Assembly: GCA_047973125.1 (NCBI GenBank)
Contig: JBKEBK010000003.1
Coordinates: 5,761-69,760 of the forward strand
Source: CAYNRG01 sp047973125
GTDB taxonomy: Bacteria > Bacillota_I > Bacilli_A > Erysipelotrichales > Erysipelotrichaceae
Direction of reading: 5' to 3'
DNA length: 64,000 nucleotides
Each line of letters opens with the position of its first letter. Position 1 is the stretch's first letter. Positions 57,915-64,000 of this stretch are shown in pieces. A program made the position numbers and the translations under genes. The notes beneath the pieces were generated by a model, which saw only the letters and a list, made by a program, of their open reading frames with translations, searched no databases and was not told where the DNA came from.

Positions 57915-59654
57915 ATGGGTAAAATAAAAAAGATGGATTATCAGCTAGCAAATTTAATTGCTGCTGGGGAAGTTGTTGAAAGACCATCAGGGATTGTTAA
58001 AGAGTTAGTGGAGAATGCTATTGATGCAAATGCTACAAGGATAAATGTTTTCTTAAGGGGTGGCGGAATTAATGGTATTGTGGTTAGTGATAATGGTTGT
58101 GGAATGTCAAAGGATGATATTGTCTTGGCCTTTGAAAGACATGCTACAAGTAAGATATTAAATACAAGTGATTTATTTTCGATTAAAACTTTAGGTTTTA
58201 GAGGTGAGGCACTGCCATCAATTGCCTCTGTTTCAAAGGTAATAATAAATACTAGTGATAAATTTGATAGTAGTAAGTTGATTATCAACTATGGAGAAGT
58301 AAGTGAAGTGATCAGTGAAGCAAGTGATGTTGGTACTAAAATAGATGTTAGTGGCTTATTTTTTAAGACACCTGCTAGGCTAAAACATTTAAAGTCAATT
58401 GCTTATGAGAGTGCTAGGGTAAGTGATATTATTCAAAAATTTGCATTATCAAATCCTGATATTGCTTTTAGTCTTAGAAGTGATGACAAAGATATTTTTA
58501 AGACTTCTGGCAATAATGATTTAATTGAAGTAATTTATCAGGTATATGGTAAGGATTGTGCTAAGGGTACTGTTAAGTTTAAAGCAGCTAACTCTGATTA
58601 TGAACTTGATTGTATCTGTGTTTTACCACAGTATACTAAATCAAATAGAAATGCAATGAATGTTTTTATTAATGGCAGAATGATTAAGCCCTATCGTATA
58701 TATAAGGCCATTGATAAGGCTTATAGTAAATATATAATGAGTGGAAGATATCCAATTATTGTCTTAAATATAAAAATGGATTCTAAGCTTATTGATGTTA
58801 ATGTCCATCCTAGTAAGTGGGAAGTTAGACTATCAAAAGAAATGGAATTAGAGTACTTTATCCAAGAACAGCTTGAAAAGGCTCTAAGAGAAGCAATGAG
58901 TGCACCTAGTGTAAAACTGGATCGTGTAATCAAAGAGAAGGTGGAAATTAATACTTTCTTTGATAATGATCTTAATGTTATGGAAGAAAAAACTCCTTAT
59001 ATAAATAATGATATAAGTTTTAATTCTTTAAAAGATGTTGATGATATTACTGAGGAAGTAACAGAAAAAGAAGTTATAAAATTTCCTAATTTAAGACTTA
59101 TTGGTCAGCTTCATGGAAAATATATTATCTGTGAAGGTAGTGATGGTTTATACTTAATAGATCAACATGCAGCAATGGAAAGAGTAAATTTTGAAAAATT
59201 TAGAGATGAAATGTTTAAAAATAATAATTTAATGCAAGATGTACTAATACCTTATGAAATTAAAACTTCCAATGATACTACATTAAGAATTAATGAGCTT
59301 AACTTGTGGGTTAAAGAGTTTAATATTGCCTTTGAAGTGTTTTCAATGGATAGCTTAATTGTTAGGGAAATACCAATATGGATGAAGGATATTCATGTTG
59401 AGAATTTTTTGAGTGATGTTGTTGACTCTTTTAAAAGTGAGGATAAAATGAGTATGGATGATGCTCAAAAGGATCATCTTGCTAGTATGGCTTGTCATCA
59501 TTCAATTAAGTTTAATCGTATTTTATCAAATGATGAAATGATGGAAGTTATTGAAAAATTAAGTAAGTGTAATCAACCATATAATTGTCCTCATGGACGT
59601 CCAACCTTAATTTGTTTGGATGGAAACAAATTAGAAAGAGAGTTTTTAAGATAA
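57915..59654 (+). CDS. mutL: DNA mismatch repair protein MutL
   Basis: This 579-residue GHKL ATPase links MutS to downstream repair. N-terminal motifs IAAGEVVERPSGIVKELVENAIDA, DNGCGM and GFRGEALPSIASV are intact, followed by FKTPARLKHLK. The C-terminal dimerisation domain starts at about residue 390. It has the endonuclease motif DQHAAMERVNFEKF and CPHGRP near the end, as in Bacillus-type MutL that nicks DNA itself. The ribosome site is weak (AGAGGT). miaA starts on the last base of the stop. Confidence 0.97.
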   Translation: MGKIKKMDYQLANLIAAGEVVERPSGIVKELVENAIDANATRINVFLRGGGINGIVVSDNGCGMSKDDIVLAFERHATSKILNTSDLFSIKTLGFRGEALPSIASVSKVIINTSDKFDSSKLIINYGEVSEVISEASDVGTKIDVSGLFFKTPARLKHLKSIAYESARVSDIIQKFALSNPDIAFSLRSDDKDIFKTSGNNDLIEVIYQVYGKDCAKGTVKFKAANSDYELDCICVLPQYTKSNRNAMNVFINGRMIKPYRIYKAIDKAYSKYIMSGRYPIIVLNIKMDSKLIDVNVHPSKWEVRLSKEMELEYFIQEQLEKALREAMSAPSVKLDRVIKEKVEINTFFDNDLNVMEEKTPYINNDISFNSLKDVDDITEEVTEKEVIKFPNLRLIGQLHGKYIICEGSDGLYLIDQHAAMERVNFEKFRDEMFKNNNLMQDVLIPYEIKTSNDTTLRINELNLWVKEFNIAFEVFSMDSLIVREIPIWMKDIHVENFLSDVVDSFKSEDKMSMDDAQKDHLASMACHHSIKFNRILSNDEMMEVIEKLSKCNQPYNCPHGRPTLICLDGNKLEREFLR

Positions 59655-60565
59655 TGATTAAGGTTATTGTTATAGTTGGGCCAACAGGTGTTGGAAAGAG
59701 TGATTTTTCTATTGGGCTTGCTAAAGCGTTAAATGGAGAGATTATAAGTGGAGATTCTGTTCAAATTTATAAGGGTTTTGATATTGGCTCTGGTAAAATT
59801 ACAAATGAAGAAATGGATGGTATAAAACATTATGGCATTGATATCTTAGATTCTAAAGAGCGCTATAGTGTAAAAGAGTTTCAAAAGTATGTTAGGGATA
59901 AAATAAAAGAAATAAGTGATAGAAAAAAAACTGTGATAATTGTTGGAGGGACAGGCCTTTATATTAAGGCTTGTTTATATGATTATGAATTTAAGGATGA
60001 AGAGATTGATAAGAGTGTTTTTGAAAAGTATAATGCAATGACAAATGAAGAGTTGATGGATTATTTAAAAAAAATTGATAGTAGTGAAGCTACTAAAATT
60101 CATGTAAACAATCGTAAAAGACTTATAAGGGCATGTATAATATATGATACTCATAAGGTTTCTAAGGGGGATGTTATTAAGTCTCAAAAACATCAATTAT
60201 TATATGATGCCTATATTGTTGGTTGTACCATGGATAGAGAATTATTATATGATCGAATTAATAAAAGGGTTTTAAAAATGATTGATGATGGTCTAGAGAA
60301 AGAGGTTAGATCTTTGACATCTTGTGGGGTTAGCTTTGATGATCAGGCAATGAGTGCAATTGGGTATAAAGAGTGGAAAGATTATTTAAATGATCAAGAA
60401 GAGTTAGAGGAAATAGTTAATAAAATTCAATCTAATTCTCGTAAGTTTGCAAGAAGACAGTATACATTCTTTAATAATCAATTGGATGTTAATTGGATTA
60501 ATATGAATGATGATAATGAAAAGATAAAAATAGTAGATAGTTTAAAGGAGTTTTTAAATGGATGA
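59654..60565 (+). CDS. miaA: tRNA dimethylallyltransferase
   Basis: MiaA adds a dimethylallyl group to A37 of tRNAs reading U-starting codons. The 303-residue protein begins at the ATG overlapping the mutL stop; the P-loop IVGPTGVGKSD is at residues 6-16. GEIISGDSVQIYKG (the Asp normally in DSMQ is kept), GGTGLYIKA and RKFARRQYTFF are typical. The mutL-miaA pairing is widespread in Bacillota. Its end overlaps tcdA by eight bases. Confidence 0.96.
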   Translation: MIKVIVIVGPTGVGKSDFSIGLAKALNGEIISGDSVQIYKGFDIGSGKITNEEMDGIKHYGIDILDSKERYSVKEFQKYVRDKIKEISDRKKTVIIVGGTGLYIKACLYDYEFKDEEIDKSVFEKYNAMTNEELMDYLKKIDSSEATKIHVNNRKRLIRACIIYDTHKVSKGDVIKSQKHQLLYDAYIVGCTMDRELLYDRINKRVLKMIDDGLEKEVRSLTSCGVSFDDQAMSAIGYKEWKDYLNDQEELEEIVNKIQSNSRKFARRQYTFFNNQLDVNWINMNDDNEKIKIVDSLKEFLNG

Positions 60566-61280
60566 GGCCTTAGAAAGAGTAGCACTACTTTTAAAAGATG
60601 ATAACTTAAATATCTTAAATAATAGTTGTGTAATGATTATTGGAATTGGTGGGGTTGGATCTTATGCAGCTGAGGCCCTTGCAAGAAGTGGAGTAAATAA
60701 TTTAATTTTAGTTGATCATGATGATATTGCTATAAGCAATTTAAACAGACAAATTCATGCCACAGTTAATACTATTAATCGAAAGAAGACTGAGGCAATG
60801 AAAGAGCGAATTTTATCAATAAATCCAAAGTGTAATGTAGAAGAAATACAAAGTTTTTTTAGTAAGGATTTAGAAAGTATTTTTAATAAAAAAATAGATT
60901 ATGTAATAGATGCTATTGATACTGTTTCTTCTAAAATAGATATTATTGAAATATGTCATAAATATAATATTAAATGTATTTCATCACTTGGTATGGCTAA
61001 TCGTTTAGATCCTAGTAAGATAATTAAAACAACCCTTGATAAGACATCTTATGATCCTTTAGCTAAGGCTTGTAGACAGCTGGTTAAAAAAAGAAATATT
61101 AAGTATAAGATAAATGTTGTTGTATCACTTGAGATGCCAATTAAGCAAAATATTGAAGTCAATTCTTGTGGAAAAACCAGAAAAGAGAAGATACCTCCAT
61201 CTAGTATGATCTTTACTCCAGCTACTGCTGGATTATTGTGTGCTAGTATTGTTGTAAGAGATCTATGTAATATTAAATAA
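60558..61280 (+). CDS. tcdA: tRNA threonylcarbamoyladenosine dehydratase TcdA
   Basis: TcdA (CsdL/YgdL) cyclises t6A37 in tRNA to ct6A using ATP. This 240-residue ThiF/E1-like protein has the ATP-binding GIGGVGSYAAEALARSG and the VDHDDIAISNLNRQ adenylation segment. SSLGMANRLDPSKI and the C-terminal PPSSMIFTPATAGL fit the TcdA branch rather than MoeB or ThiF. It follows miaA directly, so two position-37 tRNA modifications are co-expressed. AAGGAG lies upstream. Confidence 0.93.
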   Translation: MDEALERVALLLKDDNLNILNNSCVMIIGIGGVGSYAAEALARSGVNNLILVDHDDIAISNLNRQIHATVNTINRKKTEAMKERILSINPKCNVEEIQSFFSKDLESIFNKKIDYVIDAIDTVSSKIDIIEICHKYNIKCISSLGMANRLDPSKIIKTTLDKTSYDPLAKACRQLVKKRNIKYKINVVVSLEMPIKQNIEVNSCGKTRKEKIPPSSMIFTPATAGLLCASIVVRDLCNIK

Positions 61281-61309
61281 TGCTGTAATTATTCAGTGAT
61301 AAATTTTTA

Positions 61310-61338
61310 TTGACACTAAAGTATAGATAACATACTAT
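61310..61338 (+). promoter_or_regulatory. Promoter of the HAD phosphatase gene
   Basis: A perfect TTGACA (61310-61315) and TACTAT (61333-61338) are spaced 17 bp, 22 bases before the ATG. Confidence 0.75.
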
Positions 61339-61360
61339 AAAAAAGAAAGAGGTAATTTTT

Positions 61361-62182
61361 ATGAAATACATATTTATTGATATAGATGGAACACTGCTTA
61401 GCCATAAGTTAAATAAGGTTCCAGAATCGGCATTATTAGCCCTTAAAAAGCTTAAGGAAAATGGTCATCGAATATTTATTTGTACTGGAAGAGCTTTAGC
61501 GACTTGTCGTGATTTTTATGATTTAGATGTTGATGGTTTTGTCTTTAATGCTGGAGCTCTTGTATATGCTAATAAGCAAAGAATTTACTCTAATAGTTTT
61601 AGCTCTTCTGAGAGTAAAGTAATAATTGATCTAATTGATAAGTATGGCTTGGGTTATATGCTTGAGGGTGAGGCTGGCTGTTATCACAATGAACTGGCTA
61701 AAATTAATAATGAAGAGTTTGTAAGAAGTCATTTTAAGGAACTTGAGTTAGAACAGGCCTATTTAGAGTTTAGAATGTATTCTCTTGATTATCATGATCC
61801 AAGAGATCCAATCTATAAGATTTGTTCATATGGATCGGATCGAGAATTATTTGAAAGGTTTATGTTAGAAATTCCAAGTGAGTATCACTGTGTATTAATG
61901 ACTGGTGAAGTTGATAGTGATCGCATTGGATTAGAACTTACACTAAAGGGTGTTAATAAAGCAACTGCAGCAAAAAGAATTTGTGAGTATTATGGTGCTA
62001 CATTAAATGATGCTGTTGCCATTGGAGATAGTATGAATGACTATGAAATTATACGTGATTGTAAAATTGGTATAGCCATGGGTAATAGTACTGATAAAGT
62101 AAAAGAAGTTGCTGATTTTGTTACAGATGAAGCTAGTAATGACGGACTTTATAAAGCTTTTAAGAGTATTGGATTAATTTGA
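61361..62182 (+). CDS. HAD superfamily Cof-type phosphatase
   Basis: This 273-residue sugar- or nucleotide-phosphate phosphatase of the Cof/YbjI type has motif I DIDGTLL (Asp7, Asp9), motif II ICTGRA, and motif III/IV KGVNKATAAKRI with GDSMNDYEI. A C2B cap lies between residues 80 and 190. Substrate is not predictable. AGAGG precedes the ATG. The IclR regulator gene follows 44 bases later without a clear terminator, so they may be read together. Confidence 0.93.
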   Translation: MKYIFIDIDGTLLSHKLNKVPESALLALKKLKENGHRIFICTGRALATCRDFYDLDVDGFVFNAGALVYANKQRIYSNSFSSSESKVIIDLIDKYGLGYMLEGEAGCYHNELAKINNEEFVRSHFKELELEQAYLEFRMYSLDYHDPRDPIYKICSYGSDRELFERFMLEIPSEYHCVLMTGEVDSDRIGLELTLKGVNKATAAKRICEYYGATLNDAVAIGDSMNDYEIIRDCKIGIAMGNSTDKVKEVADFVTDEASNDGLYKAFKSIGLI

Positions 62183-62226
62183 AGTGATAAAAAAAGTAAC
62201 GATAATAATTATAAGGGGTAATAAAT

Positions 62227-62994
62227 ATGAATAATTCTGAACCTAAGGTTAAATCTTTATATAAGGCATTACAAATTTTAGATTGTTTTTCTGTTAAAAC
62301 ACCAGAGCTTGGAATTTCTGAAATAGCAAAGAAATTGCAAATGAGTAAGAGTAATGTCCACTCGATTGTTCAAACAATGGTATATGCTGGATATCTAAAG
62401 AAAAATTTATCATCAGAGAAATATGGACTAACTAATAAGATGTTGGAATTTTCATATATTATAACCAATCAATTAAGCTATCAATCAAGTGTTCAAATTA
62501 GTATGAAAAAACTAGCAAGCAAGGTAAGAGGTGTCATCTATTTTGGTGTACTTCATGGTAGCTATGTTTTATATATGTTTACAACCTTATCAGATATTCA
62601 TGATAATAACATTATAGTGAGATCAATAATGGGTGAGAAAGCTCCTTTATACTGTACATCTTTGGGAAAGGCTCTTTTGATGAACTTAGATGAGGAGGAA
62701 ATCCTAGAAAGAGTTCAAAAACTAGAAAGAATAAGTTACACCCCTAATACTTTGTTAACTGATAAGCAGTTATTAGATGACTTAGCTCTATCAAAGTCTA
62801 GAGGATATACTGAAGATGATGTTGAGCATGAGGCAAATGTTAGATGTGTGGGTGTTCCGATATATACCCATGCAGGAAAACTAATTGGGGCAATGAGTGT
62901 ATCAGGATTACCGGTTAATATATCTGAAAAAGAAATGACGGAAGTAGTAAAGGCACTACAGGATGCAGCAACAGAAATAAGGGCTCAAAACTAA
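62227..62994 (+). CDS. IclR family regulator
   Basis: This 255-residue regulator has the N-terminal winged helix (ALQILDCFSVKTPELGISEIAKKLQMSKSNVHSIV) and a C-terminal ligand-binding IclR domain, with GEKAPLYCTSLGKALL and ANVRCVGVPIY. Such proteins control catabolism of carboxylic acids or sugars. The target genes are not in the window, or lie past its end. ATAAGGGG precedes the ATG and is complementary to CCCCTTAT in the tandem RNAs, so post-transcriptional control is possible. Confidence 0.93.
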   Translation: MNNSEPKVKSLYKALQILDCFSVKTPELGISEIAKKLQMSKSNVHSIVQTMVYAGYLKKNLSSEKYGLTNKMLEFSYIITNQLSYQSSVQISMKKLASKVRGVIYFGVLHGSYVLYMFTTLSDIHDNNIIVRSIMGEKAPLYCTSLGKALLMNLDEEEILERVQKLERISYTPNTLLTDKQLLDDLALSKSRGYTEDDVEHEANVRCVGVPIYTHAGKLIGAMSVSGLPVNISEKEMTEVVKALQDAATEIRAQN

Positions 62995-63060
62995 AATACT
63001 TTAATACTTAAATATTTGTAAGCTCAACCAAAATAAAAGACAATAAAGGAGATTTGTTAT

Positions 63061-64000
63061 ATGAGAAAAATAAAAAGAACTTTTATAATTTTTACACTTT
63101 CGACTTTGTTGTTGACAGGTTGTAGTAACTACGAAGATATTAAGTATACATTTATTTATACTGAACGTTATACTTTAACTGGGTTAGATCCATCCCTTAT
63201 TGTTGGTTTTGATGAAGATGGGAAATTTATAAAGAGAAAACAAGTTTGGGGTACAGAACACTTTAATCTAATAGATGCAAATCAGAATTTAGTAATAAAT
63301 AATGGAATGATGAAGGGTTATATAAGTGAAAACTGGGATATAAAATATACAAAATTTGAAGAAAGTAGAGGAGTTATTGAAAGGAATGATGCCTTTTATC
63401 ACAACGATGTACTGTACTATATTTACAATGATGGATTTTCAGATGGTAAGTATTCTACTAAAATTGAGAAAGAAGGATCTGATGTTGTTGATATTAATGG
63501 ATATCAATATTTCCATTTAATAAATGGAAAATCTCTTTATCTTGCGGTTGCTCCGCTTAAGGCAGAAGGTGACTTTGACAAATGTAAGTTAATAGAAATA
63601 AATTTAGATGATATGAGTATCAAAAGAGAACAATTTATTGATATGGAACGTTATCCTGGTAACCTTGAATCAATTAGTGGTGTCCCATTTTTAGTAAATG
63701 GCAATATGGTATTAATAAAACCTAAGCGCCATGGTGAAGGGGAAGAAAGCGAATATTATTTGTTTGAAATAAATTTAGATGATTTTAAAGTTATAAAACA
63801 AATAGATGTAACTAATCAAATAAAAGAAATAGGGCATAAATTACATACATACTTTGAATATAAAGGAGATGCATACTTTATATCGGATAATAATAAAGTT
63901 ATGAGAATAGATTTAAATAGTGAAGAAATATTTGTGGAAACAGGTATTGAAATTCCCAAAGAGTTTGATGCATATCGGGTAATATATAATAAAGATAACA
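63061..64000 (+). CDS. Lipoprotein of unknown function (3' end cut by the window)
   Basis: An open frame runs from an ATG at 63061 off the end of the window, with AAAGGAGA upstream. The signal ends in LLLTGC (lipidated Cys21). About 313 residues are visible. The remainder is rich in strands and repeats a pattern of Gly/Asn turns followed by aromatic strands, as in NGYQYFHLINGKSLYLAV and KGDAYFISDNNKVMRIDL, suggesting a beta-propeller. It resembles in plan the lipoprotein at 52613-53557, but identity is low by eye. No family is recognised. Confidence 0.75.
   Translation, partial: MRKIKRTFIIFTLSTLLLTGCSNYEDIKYTFIYTERYTLTGLDPSLIVGFDEDGKFIKRKQVWGTEHFNLIDANQNLVINNGMMKGYISENWDIKYTKFEESRGVIERNDAFYHNDVLYYIYNDGFSDGKYSTKIEKEGSDVVDINGYQYFHLINGKSLYLAVAPLKAEGDFDKCKLIEINLDDMSIKREQFIDMERYPGNLESISGVPFLVNGNMVLIKPKRHGEGEESEYYLFEINLDDFKVIKQIDVTNQIKEIGHKLHTYFEYKGDAYFISDNNKVMRIDLNSEEIFVETGIEIPKEFDAYRVIYNKDN

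Noticed and set aside
1..64000. Mobile elements or prophage
   Set aside because: No transposase, integrase, terminal inverted repeats or phage structural genes were found on either strand.

Overview
The window is AT-rich chromosomal DNA from a low-GC Gram-positive bacterium. It has strong AGGAGG-type ribosome sites, intrinsic terminators with long U-runs, a purine riboswitch, a Met T-box and a tmk-holB-ricT-rsmI cluster. TGA is used as stop and TGG as Trp, so the reading code is the standard one. I infer a Bacillota lineage, perhaps Erysipelotrichia or a neighbour of the Mollicutes such as Izemoplasma/Acholeplasma. The sequence alone does not fix the genus. There are no rRNA or tRNA genes, insertion sequences, prophage or CRISPR arrays.

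Layout. 1-4217: end of an upstream gene, a possible 16-residue peptide gene on the minus strand, a membrane protein with a papain-like tail, a nitroreductase, a membrane-anchored glycerophosphodiesterase and a QueT-type transporter. 4266-7586: guanine-type purine riboswitch, purine permease and adenine deaminase. 7669-12083: thymidylate kinase, HolB, RicT and RsmI, then a PerR-like regulator with rubrerythrin under a Fur/Per box, then a cold-shock protein. 12530-18911: GntR regulator divergent from a cytoplasmic Cys-type sulfatase, a mannose-family PTS (IIAB, IIC, IID) and a DUF3604/PHP hydrolase, which looks like uptake and desulfation of a sulfated sugar. 19013-28973: LacI regulator and a nucleoside ABC importer with two nucleoside hydrolases, an ADP-ribosylglycohydrolase and ribokinase. 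29160-32995: YitT-like protein and a large SF1 helicase. 33048-36290: T-box and metG, then a secreted-protein cassette with two small membrane proteins. 36289-43627: YihY/BrkB protein, then a 5-deoxyribose/methylthioribose salvage locus resembling the DHAP shunt (DeoR and Fe-alcohol dehydrogenase divergent from NhaC-like transporter, MtnK, MtnA and class II aldolase). 43671-52365: CoA-disulfide reductase-rhodanese, an Ugp-like ABC importer with an embedded beta-CASP metallo-beta-lactamase protein, and a 5'-nucleotidase family protein. 52613-64000: lipoprotein, rRNA methyltransferase, mutS, a non-coding array, mutL-miaA-tcdA, HAD phosphatase, IclR regulator and a truncated lipoprotein.

The most unusual stretch is 57367-57883, between mutS and mutL. 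It holds three tandem, diverged copies of a promoter / 5' hairpin / C-rich / terminator cassette. Each has an OmpR-family (WalR/PhoP-type) hexamer pair at exactly the same place relative to the predicted start. Two copies carry runs of four to seven C in otherwise AT-rich DNA. I read this as a family of C-rich regulatory sRNAs that target Shine-Dalgarno sequences. Two genes in the same window have leaders with an 8-nt perfect match to the C-rich motif.
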